Origin: an uncultured Clostridia bacterium
GTDB lineage: Bacteria; Bacillota; Clostridia; UBA1381
Direction: 5' to 3'
Length of the DNA: 64,000 bases
Assembly (NCBI GenBank): GCA_934476075.1
Contig: CAKSNH010000006.1
Location: 59,431-123,430 of the forward strand
The position numbers and the translations under genes were made by a program. Below the pieces are notes generated by a model. It saw only the letters and a list, made by a program, of their open reading frames with translations, was not told the DNA's origin and did not search any database. Shown piece by piece: positions 1-8,766 of this stretch (its first letter is position 1; each line of letters opens with the position of its first letter).

Positions 1-20
1 AAAAAACGCCTTTCGGCGTC
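1..20 (-). terminator. Intrinsic terminator of the SRP RNA transcript
   Basis: On the minus strand GACGCC, a GAAA-like loop and GGCGT are followed by six T residues: a compact GC stem plus U-run. It lies about 240 nt downstream of the promoter at 269-297 and would end the SRP RNA. Nothing else lies between. Confidence 0.8.
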
Positions 21-263
21 AATCACAAAACGCAAAACAAATCTAAAATATTTCACGTTATATATTATTAACGGAAATAAATATTTCCCCAATAAACAAA
101 AAATAGGCTCAAACCGAGTTTATCCGCAACACATTGCAAGGTCTGCTTATTGCTGCTTGGTTCCCCATCTGACAAGGTTCACAGTTTGCAATCGCACAGG
201 ACTCGGTTATCATCGCCATTTAATCCATATCCAATTCACGCAGTCATTTTCACAACTACGCCT
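1..263 (-). ncRNA. ffs: Signal recognition particle RNA, probably large (Alu-bearing) type
   Basis: SRP RNA scaffolds Ffh for co-translational targeting of membrane and secreted proteins. The domain IV tip is clear on the minus strand: GTCAG, a TGG-GGAA-CCA tetraloop hairpin (about 158-168) and AAGCAGC. This sits in a rod closed by AACCGAGT (208-201) against ACTCGGTT (120-113). Toward the 5' end a GTAGT/ACTGC hairpin (259-240) holds a UGUGA that fits the Alu-domain UGUNR motif. Promoter (269-297) and terminator (1-20) define a transcript of about 262 nt, the length of the Bacillus-type large SRP RNA rather than the roughly 110-nt small type. The S-domain call is firm; exact ends and the Alu fold are inferred. 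Confidence 0.85.
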
Positions 264-268
264 AGATT

Positions 269-297
269 ATTATAATATATATTTATAAAAACTGCAA
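269..297 (-). promoter_or_regulatory. Sigma-A promoter of SRP RNA
   Basis: Minus-strand TTGCAG (297-292), a 17-bp spacer and a perfect TATAAT (274-269). The predicted start is near 262, just ahead of the Alu-like hairpin. Confidence 0.8.
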
Positions 298-322
298 GCA
301 TTTTTTTAAATTTTTTTATTAT

Positions 323-427
323 TTTTTAATTTTTCAGGAAATTGCGTAAAATGCAATAACGAAAAATCAAAAATGCTGCATTATTCCTATGCCCGCAGGC
401 GGAGTTTCTATTAAGAAGCTTTTTTAA
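323..427 (+). repeat. Dispersed 3'-end repeat, copy A (full length)
   Basis: About 105 bp shared with 44861-44962 and 58237-58338. In order: a T-rich start, GGAAATTGCGTAAAAT with an imperfect palindrome, GACGAAAAATCAAAAA-like segment (here AACGAAAAATC), CCCGCAGGC, and a final hairpin ending AAGCTTTTTT. The tail stops 2 bp from the stop codon of the minus-strand gene at 430. This copy is the most diverged of the three full ones (TTTCTATTAAGAAGC in place of a perfect GCTTCT/AGAAGC stem). Confidence 0.8.
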
Positions 428-429
428 TA

Positions 430-1365
430 TTATTCTTTTTTATCATCTTTTGATTTAAACTTTTCCATTATCTCCAATATCTTGTTCGTGCGTTTTGTAG
501 GATTTCGTTTAAGCAATCTCAGTCTGTCCTTTGTGGTGTTCATTTTCAGATTGTTATCGACATTTTGCTTATATTTTTTCAGACCGGACAATTTTTCTTT
601 CAGACTTTGTATATTTTCATTTTGCTCGACATTCTCCAAAAACTCACTCATAGCCTCTATTGTTCTTGCAACCTTTTCGTTGTTTTCGGGAATCTTCTGC
701 AAAAATTCAATAACCTGCTCTTTTCTTCTGCCCTGCTTTTCCTTATATTCCGCACTCGCATTTTCTATCACCACACCTATCTGCTCCTGTAAATTGTGCA
801 CTTCCTCCAACATTTTATCCTTGTACTTTTCAATCTGCACAAGCAAATCACGCATATCAAACGCCGTCTTAAACGATGTTGCAAAATCAGCTACCCCGAC
901 AACCGTAATCACAAACGTGATAATCGTTTCAACCTCACTTTGAATATTCAGCACCAAATATTCTATCGGACTGTGTATCACCTTCACGAGCAAAATCGTC
1001 ATCGCTCCCCACGCAAGAGTGGAACTTAAACATATATGTCCCTGAAAATTAAACTTTTTCATGCTGTAATCCCAGTACCGCATTTTAAATATTTTCACCA
1101 TAGCCACACCCGTAAAATATTCGAGTATTGTTGCCGATACCGCTCCCGAAATATACATAAGCACATAATTATCCCGAAACGGCATTGTCACAAACAATAA
1201 AAGTATCGCACCCGAACCGTATATCGGCAGAAACGGGCCTTTCATAAACCCACGGTTTACCAATCTTCTTTCGCATATCGACATATACGCAGACTCAAAG
1301 CACCACCCGAAAAAGCAGTAGATGTAAAAGAACAATATCCACTGCACCGTATTATACATATACAT
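430..1365 (-). CDS. Putative ABC-transporter type IV (CmpB-like) membrane protein
   Basis: 311 residues. The N-terminal 150 residues hold about five hydrophobic helices with an FGWCFES-type motif near residue 20 and NRGFMKGPFLPIYG near residue 38, features of the CmpB/DUF family of putative ABC-transporter membrane proteins. From about residue 185 the chain becomes a long charged coiled coil rich in Lys and Glu, so membrane anchoring with a cytoplasmic helical tail is likely. Transport has not been shown for the family, and no ATPase lies nearby. The ATG start has AGGTG five bases upstream and lies 8 bp after the rqcH stop, so the two are probably cotranscribed. Repeat copy A follows the stop codon. 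Confidence 0.65.
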   Translation of the reverse strand: MYMYNTVQWILFFYIYCFFGWCFESAYMSICERRLVNRGFMKGPFLPIYGSGAILLLFVTMPFRDNYVLMYISGAVSATILEYFTGVAMVKIFKMRYWDYSMKKFNFQGHICLSSTLAWGAMTILLVKVIHSPIEYLVLNIQSEVETIITFVITVVGVADFATSFKTAFDMRDLLVQIEKYKDKMLEEVHNLQEQIGVVIENASAEYKEKQGRRKEQVIEFLQKIPENNEKVARTIEAMSEFLENVEQNENIQSLKEKLSGLKKYKQNVDNNLKMNTTKDRLRLLKRNPTKRTNKILEIMEKFKSKDDKKE

Positions 1366-1373
1366 AAAATCAC

Positions 1374-3128
1374 CTACTTTACTTTTTGCAGATTCTGTTC
1401 TTTCGGTGTCACATAAACTGTATTGTAGAAATCATAAATAACCATGCCCGGTTTTGCTCCGTTAGGCTTTTTTACATTTTTCACTGCCGTATAATCAACC
1501 GGCACTTGCGACGATTCACGTCCCTTACTGTAATATCCCGCCAAAACAGCCGCCTCCATAAGCGTAGTTTTCGGAACATCTTTATCGATGCCAAGCTTGA
1601 TTATAACATGACTGCCGTGAATATTTTTCGTATGAAACCAAATATCTCCCGAATTTGCGAATTTCAACGTAAGATAATCGTTTTGTGTATTGTTCTTGCC
1701 GACATATATGTCAAATCCGTCACTGCTGATAAAGTGCATCGGCTTTGACACGGCTTGATTTTTCGCCTTTTTCTTTTGCGTACGCTTGTTCAGATACCCC
1801 TGTTCCGCCAGTTCCGCTCTGATTGCGTTTATATCCGCCTCCTCCTCGGCAGACTGCACCGCCGTAAGCGTACTTTCCAAATATTCAATATCAGCCAATG
1901 TATTTTTTATCTGAATTTTCATCTCGGTTTCCGCCGTTTTTGCCTTGTTGTATTTTTTATAGTACCTTTGTGCATTCTGTGACGGATTAAGCATAGGCGA
2001 AATACTTATCGTCATTTTCGGACAGTCCGGCTCGTAATAATTTTCAACTTCGACTTTATCTGTCCCCTGCTCTATTCTGTACAAATTTGCCGTAAGCAAG
2101 TCCCCCGCAATCTTGTATTTTTCCTTGCTTTCTGCGTCCTTTAACGTATTTCTCTGCAAATCCAGTTTCTTTGCACAGCGTTCCAGATTATTGTTTAACA
2201 GCTTGACCAAATCCGCACTTTTTTGTTTCATGCGTTCCGCACTGTCACGGGTGGAGTAGAATTTATCAAGCACTTCATTTATGGTATCAAAATATTCCAC
2301 CTTTGCATGATTTGTGTACTGTTTTATATCAACCGCACTGAAATCTATAACCTTCTGAGAACCTATATCCGTTATGATACACGGCTTGAACTTGTTCTCT
2401 TTTACATTCTCCGCAAAAATATTCAGCTCGTCCAATATACTCTGTTTTTGTGTCCCCGACAATTCGCCGCACACAAAATTTGTGTCCCCGACAGCGGCAT
2501 ACACTATTTCCCTTGCCGTAAGCGGACTTATACCGCCTATCGTTTCCAAAATCGCCTTATCCGCCCTCTGACCCTCTTTTGAAAAATCAACATTCAGCTT
2601 TTCATCGGAAATAAGCGGTATTTTATCCTGCGGCGGCGGAGCGATATATTCCATTCCCGGCAGAACCTGTCTTACGGAGCTTACCGTAAAATCGACGTGT
2701 TTCAGACTGTCCACTATCTTCATATCCTGTGTTGTCAGAATAATGTTGCTGTGACGTCCCATAATCTCGACAATAATATGTTTTTCTGACAAATCGCCCA
2801 ATTCGTCATATGATTCCACATTTATTCTTATAATTCGTTCAAAACCCACCTGTTCCACCGAAACTATCTTTCCGCTGCCGACGTGTTTTCGCATAAGCAT
2901 ACAAAACATCGGTGCGGTTATCGGGTTTTTCTTTGCCGCATCTGTAAAATGTACTCTCGGATGTGCCGCACTCGCACTCAAAACCAATTTAAACGCACCG
3001 TCAAATGTACGAACGTGTATTACTATCTCGTCACGTTCGGGCTGATGAACTTTATCTATTCTTCCGCCCACCAATTTATCGGATAATTCTTTAACCAAAG
3101 AACGTATCGCCAAAGCATCTAATGCCAT
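1374..3128 (-). CDS. rqcH: Rqc2 homologue RqcH (NFACT family)
   Basis: RqcH binds stalled 50S-peptidyl-tRNA complexes and drives C-terminal alanine tailing in ribosome-associated quality control; older annotations call it fibronectin-binding protein FbpA. It has 584 residues from the start MALDALAIRSLV, chosen because GGAGG lies five bases ahead; a longer in-frame ATG exists at 3155 without a good site. The N-terminal GGRIDKVHQP and GRHSNIIL motifs mark NFACT-N. A coiled-coil middle spans about 300-440, and NFACT-R near residue 500 carries SGDIWFHTKNIHGSHVII. The partner RqcP is encoded at 60016-60264. A TGCAAAAC/GTTTTGCA hairpin (3151-3177) lies in the 5' leader. Confidence 0.92.
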   Translation of the reverse strand: MALDALAIRSLVKELSDKLVGGRIDKVHQPERDEIVIHVRTFDGAFKLVLSASAAHPRVHFTDAAKKNPITAPMFCMLMRKHVGSGKIVSVEQVGFERIIRINVESYDELGDLSEKHIIVEIMGRHSNIILTTQDMKIVDSLKHVDFTVSSVRQVLPGMEYIAPPPQDKIPLISDEKLNVDFSKEGQRADKAILETIGGISPLTAREIVYAAVGDTNFVCGELSGTQKQSILDELNIFAENVKENKFKPCIITDIGSQKVIDFSAVDIKQYTNHAKVEYFDTINEVLDKFYSTRDSAERMKQKSADLVKLLNNNLERCAKKLDLQRNTLKDAESKEKYKIAGDLLTANLYRIEQGTDKVEVENYYEPDCPKMTISISPMLNPSQNAQRYYKKYNKAKTAETEMKIQIKNTLADIEYLESTLTAVQSAEEEADINAIRAELAEQGYLNKRTQKKKAKNQAVSKPMHFISSDGFDIYVGKNNTQNDYLTLKFANSGDIWFHTKNIHGSHVIIKLGIDKDVPKTTLMEAAVLAGYYSKGRESSQVPVDYTAVKNVKKPNGAKPGMVIYDFYNTVYVTPKEQNLQKVK

Positions 3129-3150
3129 AATAACCTCCAAATTATCTCTG

Positions 3151-3177
3151 TGCAAAACCCCTTTCGACCGTTTTGCA
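3151..3177 (-). promoter_or_regulatory. Leader hairpin ahead of rqcH
   Basis: Perfect 8-bp inverted repeat TGCAAAAC/GTTTTGCA with an 11-nt loop, placed about 10 nt upstream of the rqcH ribosome site. No U-run follows, so it looks like a leader structure rather than a terminator. Function unknown. Confidence 0.35.
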
Positions 3178-3252
3178 TATAATTTTACATTTGTATTCTA
3201 TCACAAAATATTCTGTTTGTATACTTTTTTATAGTATATCCCCTTAATCGAC

Positions 3253-3281
3253 TTGAAAAACCGCCGATAAAATGGTACAAT
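3253..3281 (+). promoter_or_regulatory. Sigma-A promoter of aroC
   Basis: TTGAAA (3253-3258), 17-bp spacer, TACAAT (3276-3281). About 32 nt separate the predicted start from the aroC ATG. Confidence 0.7.
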
Positions 3282-3320
3282 ACATAGGGTATTAATATTT
3301 ATAAAAGAAAGAGGTTTAAT

Positions 3321-4466
3321 ATGCTTAGATACTTTACTTCGGGAGAAACTCACGGAAAATGCCTTACCGCAATTATTGAGGGTATGCCGTCGGGAGTTAA
3401 AATTGATTTAGATAAAATAAACGAAGCGTTGGCTCGCCGTCAGCAAGGCTACGGCAGAGGCGGACGTATGCAGATAGAAAAGGACACCGCCGAAATTTTG
3501 TCGGGTGTTCGTGGCGGATATACGCTCGGAAGTCCTATCGCCATAAAAATAAACAATAAAGATTGGGCAAATTGGGAACAAATCATGGGTACGGAAACGT
3601 CTAACGGAGAGAGGGCTGTTTCGTGTCCCCGTCCGGGTCATGCCGATTTGACGGGCGGAATGAAATATAACCACACCGATTTGAGAAATGTTTTGGAGCG
3701 TGCAAGTGCCAGAGAAACCGCCGCTCGTGTTGCAGTAGGTGCATTGATCAGACAGGTTTTGACGCCGTTTAACATCGGTTTTCTTTCTCATGTTGTAAGT
3801 ATCGGCGAAGTCAAGGATACCGCCGATTGGCACGAGGACGGATTTTTTGACAAGGTAAAAAATTCGCCTGTCGGATTTGCGGACAGCACCGCAGAAAAGA
3901 AAGCAATGGAATATATAGACAATATCAAGGCAAGCGGAGAATCATGCGGCGGAGTTGTTGAAACTATCGTCACAGGACTTCCTGCCGGTCTTGGAAGTTA
4001 TGTTCATTATGACCGTAAGCTTGACGCAAATATTGCATTTTCGGTTATGAGCGTACAAGCTATCAAGGGCGTTGAGTTCGGTCTTGGCTTCGGCTGTGCG
4101 GATACCTGCGGTTCAAATGTGCATGACGAAATTTTCTATAACAACGGATTTAATCGTCATACCAATAATGCGGGCGGTATCGAAGGCGGTATGTCAAACG
4201 GCGAGCCTATCGTTGTCCGTGCGGCTATGAAACCGATTCCTACGCTTTACAATCCGCTTTCAACCGTTGAACTGTCGGATAAATCGGTTCAAAAAGCCAC
4301 TGTTGAACGTTCTGACGTGTGTGCTGTTCCGGCTTGTTCGGTGGTTGTTGAATCAGCGGTTGCATTTGAGATTGCAAAAGCATTTCTTGACAAATTCAGC
4401 GGCGACTGTATGGACGACGTAAAAGCATATTACGATATTTATATGAACAGAATTTCAAAATTCTGA
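3321..4466 (+). CDS. aroC: Chorismate synthase
   Basis: Converts 5-enolpyruvylshikimate-3-phosphate to chorismate, the last common step of aromatic amino acid synthesis; needs reduced FMN. At 381 residues it is typical of the family. Signatures visible: FTSGETHGKCL at the N-terminus, RRQQGYGRGGRM near residue 40, RASARETAARVA near residue 130 and FGCADTCGSNVHDE near residue 255. The start has AAAGAGG seven bases upstream and its own promoter. The ECF sigma gene follows after 44 bp without a terminator, so readthrough into the sigma/anti-sigma pair is possible although the functions are unrelated. Confidence 0.95.
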   Translation: MLRYFTSGETHGKCLTAIIEGMPSGVKIDLDKINEALARRQQGYGRGGRMQIEKDTAEILSGVRGGYTLGSPIAIKINNKDWANWEQIMGTETSNGERAVSCPRPGHADLTGGMKYNHTDLRNVLERASARETAARVAVGALIRQVLTPFNIGFLSHVVSIGEVKDTADWHEDGFFDKVKNSPVGFADSTAEKKAMEYIDNIKASGESCGGVVETIVTGLPAGLGSYVHYDRKLDANIAFSVMSVQAIKGVEFGLGFGCADTCGSNVHDEIFYNNGFNRHTNNAGGIEGGMSNGEPIVVRAAMKPIPTLYNPLSTVELSDKSVQKATVERSDVCAVPACSVVVESAVAFEIAKAFLDKFSGDCMDDVKAYYDIYMNRISKF

Positions 4467-4510
4467 TATTTATTATGTAAAATAAAATTTATCATAAAGG
4501 AGGGTATACG

Positions 4511-5080
4511 ATGAATAATGAAACCGATTTGGTAGTCCGCTGCAAGGACGGCGACAGACAGGCTTTTAATGAGCTTGTGGAAATGTATCAGCACAAAGTG
4601 ATAAATATTGCATACGGTATGCTGACCGATGCCGATGATGCGGCTGACGCTGCTCAGGAGGTTTTTATCAAGGTGTACCGATATATTGATAAATTTAAGG
4701 AACAATCCTCTCTGTCCACATGGATATACCGAATAACCGTAAACGTCTGCACCGATATAATACGAAAAAAGAGCAAACACAAAACCGTCAGTATCAACGC
4801 TCACATGGACGATGACGAGCACGAATTTGATATAAAGGACGAGTCGCATACTCCCGATGAATTGGTGCATATATCCGAAACGCAGAAAGAGGTGCGTGAG
4901 GCTATTTCAAAATTAAAAGAGGAATACAGTGTTGTGCTCACATTGTACGACATTGAAGGATTTGCCTACGATAAAATATCCGAGATACTAAAAATTCCGA
5001 TAGGCACGGTAAAATCACGGCTAAGCCGTGCACGGTCAGCATTGAAAAAAGAATTATTAAAAAGCGGGAACTTTTTATAA
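4511..5080 (+). CDS. ECF-type RNA polymerase sigma factor
   Basis: 189 residues. Region 2 (about 10-85) contains LVVRCKDGDRQAFNELVE, DAAQEVFIKVYR and STWIYRITVN; region 4 (about 125-180) contains a helix-turn-helix with YDKISEILKIPIGTVKSRLSRAR. This is the RpoE/SigW layout. The acidic linker at residues 100-120 is unusually rich in Asp, Glu and His. The ribosome site GGAGGG is strong. The next gene is a zinc anti-sigma factor, the usual pairing in which the sigma is held at the membrane until an envelope signal releases it. The regulon cannot be read from here. Confidence 0.92.
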   Translation: MNNETDLVVRCKDGDRQAFNELVEMYQHKVINIAYGMLTDADDAADAAQEVFIKVYRYIDKFKEQSSLSTWIYRITVNVCTDIIRKKSKHKTVSINAHMDDDEHEFDIKDESHTPDELVHISETQKEVREAISKLKEEYSVVLTLYDIEGFAYDKISEILKIPIGTVKSRLSRARSALKKELLKSGNFL

Positions 5081-5126
5081 ATAACTTCGTCTAATAAGTA
5101 AACACACTGAAAGGAGGGCATAGAAT

Positions 5127-6179
5127 ATGGATTGTAACGAGTTTAAAGAACACATTGACGATTACATTGACGGCGTTTTGCCGGAAGATATTGAAAATGC
5201 TATGGAAACTCATGCAAATAAATGCAGTGAATGTGCAAAAGAGCTTGAAGATATGCAAAAAATCACAGAAATATTACATACAATGCCTGAAATTCCAGTA
5301 CCGGACGATTTTCTGTCAAATCTAAACAAACGTATAGATGATGAGGATATTCAGATAAAGAAAAACAGATACAAAAGATTTTTCAACTACCGTACTTATT
5401 CTGCGATTGCCGCTTGTCTGCTGTGCGTTGCGATAGTCAAATCCGCACCTCAGCTGATGTCATATCTGTCGCCTGACAATTCGGGCAACAGTTCGGTTGT
5501 AATAACAACACCCGTTCCGGACAATGCGGTACAGGACGATACGTCTGCAAGCGATAATACATCTGCCGACAGTACCGCCGATGCCCAAAATACACAAATT
5601 AAATCGCAGGCAAATATTTCCGTAAATAATTCCGTACCAACCGGCACACCTGTTGTGACAAATACCGATAATGCACCTGTTACGGCAAATACTGACACCA
5701 CATATGAATACAAACAGACACCTTCTGATACTAAGTCCGTTGCCGTACCCGAAACAACGGTTACACCTACATTATCGCCTGTTATTATAAACACACCAAA
5801 ACCTGCTGCTCATGACAAGGAAAACACTCCGACAGCCAACTCAACGCAATCTTCTGATGATGAGTATGGTATTACTGCATTTTCCGTTACCGAGCAAGAG
5901 CCTGTTTATACTCAAAGGAATTCAGGCATGGGTGCAACTAAAATTACGGGGACACAAAACACTATATATCATATCAACATATCCGAAAAATATATTGATA
6001 CGGTAAATGATATAATAGAAAAATGCAGCGGTACGCAATATGAGAATTATTACAGATTTTCAGCTGAAAATTCAGCCCGATTTATGAATGAACTTGATAA
6101 AAACAAAATTGATTATTCAAAATCGGTTGTATCTGATGCAATTTCGGATTACATAGATATATTGATTACTTATAATTAA
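5127..6179 (+). CDS. Membrane anti-sigma factor with zinc-binding ZAS domain and long extracytoplasmic region
   Basis: 350 residues. The cytoplasmic N-terminus has the zinc anti-sigma motif HxxxCxxC (HANKCSEC, near residue 30) and would bind the sigma factor encoded just upstream. One membrane helix lies at about 90-110. A low-complexity Thr/Ser/Asn/Pro region (about 115-260) follows and spaces out a folded C-terminal domain of about 75 residues (TKITGTQNTIYHINIS onward) that I do not recognise and that could be the sensor. AGGAGG lies about nine bases ahead of the start. A strong terminator ends the unit. Confidence 0.85.
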   Translation: MDCNEFKEHIDDYIDGVLPEDIENAMETHANKCSECAKELEDMQKITEILHTMPEIPVPDDFLSNLNKRIDDEDIQIKKNRYKRFFNYRTYSAIAACLLCVAIVKSAPQLMSYLSPDNSGNSSVVITTPVPDNAVQDDTSASDNTSADSTADAQNTQIKSQANISVNNSVPTGTPVVTNTDNAPVTANTDTTYEYKQTPSDTKSVAVPETTVTPTLSPVIINTPKPAAHDKENTPTANSTQSSDDEYGITAFSVTEQEPVYTQRNSGMGATKITGTQNTIYHINISEKYIDTVNDIIEKCSGTQYENYYRFSAENSARFMNELDKNKIDYSKSVVSDAISDYIDILITYN

Positions 6180-6181
6180 CT

Positions 6182-6213
6182 AAAACACTCCATTCATGAA
6201 TGGAGTGTTTTTT
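6182..6213 (+). terminator. Terminator after the anti-sigma gene
   Basis: Perfect palindrome AACACTCCATTCATGAATGGAGTGTT followed by T6. Confidence 0.9.
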
Positions 6214-6223
6214 CTTTCACACA

Positions 6224-6257
6224 AAAATGCACTGTACATTACCGTACAGTGCATTTT
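6224..6257 (-). terminator. Terminator after gpmI
   Basis: A 14-bp perfect stem (AAAATGCACTGTAC and its complement) with a 6-nt loop; on the minus strand the stem ends in a run of T. It closes the glycolytic operon and faces the anti-sigma terminator. Confidence 0.85.
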
Positions 6258-6276
6258 ATATATCAATAATTCCCGA

Positions 6277-7824
6277 TTATTTAACAATCAGACTTTCGCC
6301 CGTCATTTCTTCCGGCTTATCAAGTCCCATCAAATCAAGCATTGTAGGAGCAAGGTCTGCAAGCTTACCCTTGTTCAGCTTAACATCGCCCGCACCCATA
6401 ACAATCAAAGGTACAGGATTTGTTGTGTGAGCGGTAAACACTCCGCCGTTTTCAGGGTCAATCATAACATCTGCATTACCGTGGTCCGCTGTGATAAGAA
6501 TGTATGCGTCTTTGCTCTGCAATGCGTCAACAACCTTACCAAGGCACTCGTCAACAGCCTCAACCGCTTTAACAGCCGCATCAAACACACCTGTGTGACC
6601 AACCATGTCGCAGTTTGCAAAGTTAAGCACGATAGCGTCATACTTATCCTCGTTAATCAAATCAACGCAAGCATCCGCAACAAGATATGCACTCATTTCC
6701 GGCTGCATATCATAAGTTGCAACCTTTGGCGATGCAATAAGCTTTCTGTCCTCGCCTTCGTAAACCGCCTCAACACCGCCGTTGAAGAAGAATGTTACAT
6801 GAGCATATTTTTCCGTTTCGGCAATTCTAAGCTGTTTCAAGCCTTTCTTGCTGATATATTCACCAAATGTGTTGACCAATTTCTGTGGTTTGAATGCAAC
6901 TTCAACATTCGGCATAGATGCGTCATATTGTGTCATACACACATAGAATGTCTTGAAGAACTTGCGGTCAAAACCTTTAAAGTCGGGGTCAACGATTGTT
7001 CTTGTGATTTCTCTCGCTCTGTCCGGACGGAAGTTAAAGCATACAACAGAATCGTTCTCCTTGATTGTTGCAACAGGAGCGTCATTCTCCGTAACAACGG
7101 CAGGGATAATAAATTCGTCTGTCAAAAGACTGCCGTTAGCGTCCTTTGTTTCATATGATTTCTTAATCATTTCAACAGGATTTTCTGTCTTAACACCTTC
7201 GCCGTTTACCATTGCATTGTAAGCCTTTTGCACTCTGTCCCAGTTTGTATCTCTGTCCATTGCATAGTATCTGCCCATTACTGTGGCAATCTTGCCTGTG
7301 CCGATTTTATTAAGCTCGTCTTGCAGCTGTTCAACAAATTCAACACCCGATGTAGGCGAAACGTCACGTCCGTCCATGATACAATGTACATAAACCTTAT
7401 CAAGACCTTTTTTCTTAGCCAAATTTACAAGTCCGATTAGGTGGTCGATATGACTGTGCACACCGCCGTTTGACAAAAGACCTATAAAGTGCATTGCACT
7501 GTCATTTGTCTTGCAGTTTTCCACTGCCTTGTTCAAGGTTTCATTATCATAAAAATCGCCGTCATTAATTGACTTTGTAATTCTTGTAAGCTCCTGATAT
7601 ACAACTCTGCCCGCACCGATATTTGTGTGTCCCACTTCCGAATTACCCATCTGACCGTCAGGCAAACCAACGCTCATACCGCTTGCATACACAATAGTAT
7701 TCGGATTTTCAGCAAAATATTTATCAATATTAGGTGTTTTGGCAGCTTTGATTGCATTTCCCTCAACTTTATCGTTAAGACCAAAACCGTCAAGAATAAT
7801 TAATGCGATAGGTTTCTTAGCCAT
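6277..7824 (-). CDS. gpmI: 2,3-bisphosphoglycerate-independent phosphoglycerate mutase
   Basis: Interconverts 3- and 2-phosphoglycerate using two Mn ions and a phosphoserine intermediate. 515 residues from MAKKPIALIILDGFG; this start has GGAGG five bases upstream, while an in-frame ATG 27 bases earlier has none. The nucleophile Ser62 is in MGNSEVGH, and metal ligands are seen in ADHGNAD and GHTGVFDAA near the C-terminus. Third gene of pgk-tpiA-gpmI. The gapdh and enolase genes are not in the window. Confidence 0.96.
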   Translation of the reverse strand: MAKKPIALIILDGFGLNDKVEGNAIKAAKTPNIDKYFAENPNTIVYASGMSVGLPDGQMGNSEVGHTNIGAGRVVYQELTRITKSINDGDFYDNETLNKAVENCKTNDSAMHFIGLLSNGGVHSHIDHLIGLVNLAKKKGLDKVYVHCIMDGRDVSPTSGVEFVEQLQDELNKIGTGKIATVMGRYYAMDRDTNWDRVQKAYNAMVNGEGVKTENPVEMIKKSYETKDANGSLLTDEFIIPAVVTENDAPVATIKENDSVVCFNFRPDRAREITRTIVDPDFKGFDRKFFKTFYVCMTQYDASMPNVEVAFKPQKLVNTFGEYISKKGLKQLRIAETEKYAHVTFFFNGGVEAVYEGEDRKLIASPKVATYDMQPEMSAYLVADACVDLINEDKYDAIVLNFANCDMVGHTGVFDAAVKAVEAVDECLGKVVDALQSKDAYILITADHGNADVMIDPENGGVFTAHTTNPVPLIVMGAGDVKLNKGKLADLAPTMLDLMGLDKPEEMTGESLIVK

Positions 7825-7858
7825 AGTTACCTCCAAAAAATTAAATTGCATTTACTAC

Positions 7859-7888
7859 AATTCCCAAGTGCAGACACACTTGGGAATT
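7859..7888 (-). promoter_or_regulatory. Intergenic hairpin between tpiA and gpmI
   Basis: A perfect 12-bp stem (AATTCCCAAGTG with its complement) and 6-nt loop lie 17 nt after the tpiA stop and 34 nt before gpmI. No U-run follows on either strand, so a processing or mRNA-stability element is likelier than a terminator. Confidence 0.5.
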
Positions 7889-7905
7889 AATAAAATATAT
7901 CTAAA

Positions 7906-8658
7906 TTACTTAGCTGCTGCAACGATTACTGCAAAATCGTCTGATTTAAGGCTTGCACCGCCGATAAGACCGCCGTCAATATCCTTCATTGCAAGCAATT
8001 CAGCTGCATTCTTAGCGTTCATGCTGCCGCCGTACTGAACTGTAACAGCGTTTGCAACTTCTTCATTATAGATTGTTTTAAGTACATTTCTGATAGCACC
8101 GCAAACTTCGTCGGCTTGTTCTGCTGTTGCAGTCTTGCCTGTACCGATAGCCCAGATTGGTTCGTAAGCGATAACAACCTTCTTAGCGTCCTCAGCACTT
8201 ACATTTGCAAGAGCCAATTTAACCTGCATTGAAACCAATTCTGTTGTAATGCCTGCTTCTCTGTCTTCAAGCTTTTCGCCCACGCAGATAATTGGCAATA
8301 AGCCTTTTTCAAGAGCCTTGATTGTTTTCTTGTTTACTGTTTCGTCAGTTTCAGCAAAGTATTGTCTTCTTTCGCTGTGACCGATGATAACATATTGTAC
8401 GCCCATATCCAAAAGCATATCAGCACTTACTTCGCCTGTGAATGCACCCTTATCTTCAAAGTGTAAGTTTTCAGCACCGACTTTTACGTTTGTACCCTTT
8501 GCACCTCTTAAAGCTGCCTCCAAGCATACATACGGTGTGCAAACTACAACTTCGCAAGCTGCGTCTTTAACCTTTTCCGCAACTTCCTTAACATAAGCTT
8601 CTGTTTCTGATGGAAGCTTGTTCATTTTCCAGTTACCAGCAATAATATATTTACCCAT
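7906..8658 (-). CDS. tpiA: Triosephosphate isomerase
   Basis: Interconverts dihydroxyacetone phosphate and glyceraldehyde 3-phosphate. 250 residues, the normal size for one TIM barrel. Active-site motifs: AGNWKMNK (Asn9, Lys11), IGHSERR (catalytic His near 95) and AYEPIWAIGTG (catalytic Glu near 165), then YGGSMN and GGASL in the phosphate-binding loops. GGAG lies eight bases before the ATG. Middle gene of the glycolytic operon, 108 bp after pgk. Confidence 0.97.
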   Translation of the reverse strand: MGKYIIAGNWKMNKLPSETEAYVKEVAEKVKDAACEVVVCTPYVCLEAALRGAKGTNVKVGAENLHFEDKGAFTGEVSADMLLDMGVQYVIIGHSERRQYFAETDETVNKKTIKALEKGLLPIICVGEKLEDREAGITTELVSMQVKLALANVSAEDAKKVVIAYEPIWAIGTGKTATAEQADEVCGAIRNVLKTIYNEEVANAVTVQYGGSMNAKNAAELLAMKDIDGGLIGGASLKSDDFAVIVAAAK

Positions 8659-8766
8659 TTTATAAACTCCATTCCGCCGTCATAAACCGGCATAAATTTC
8701 AAACGTCCGAAATAAGCAGACTGCACATTACTCTCTGCTTATTTCATACGTCATAATATTTTAATC

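Noticed and set aside
6196..7158. 320-residue plus-strand frame rich in Cys and His
   Set aside because: It lies antisense within gpmI; composition is that of the reverse strand of a well-conserved gene, and it has no ribosome site or family likeness.
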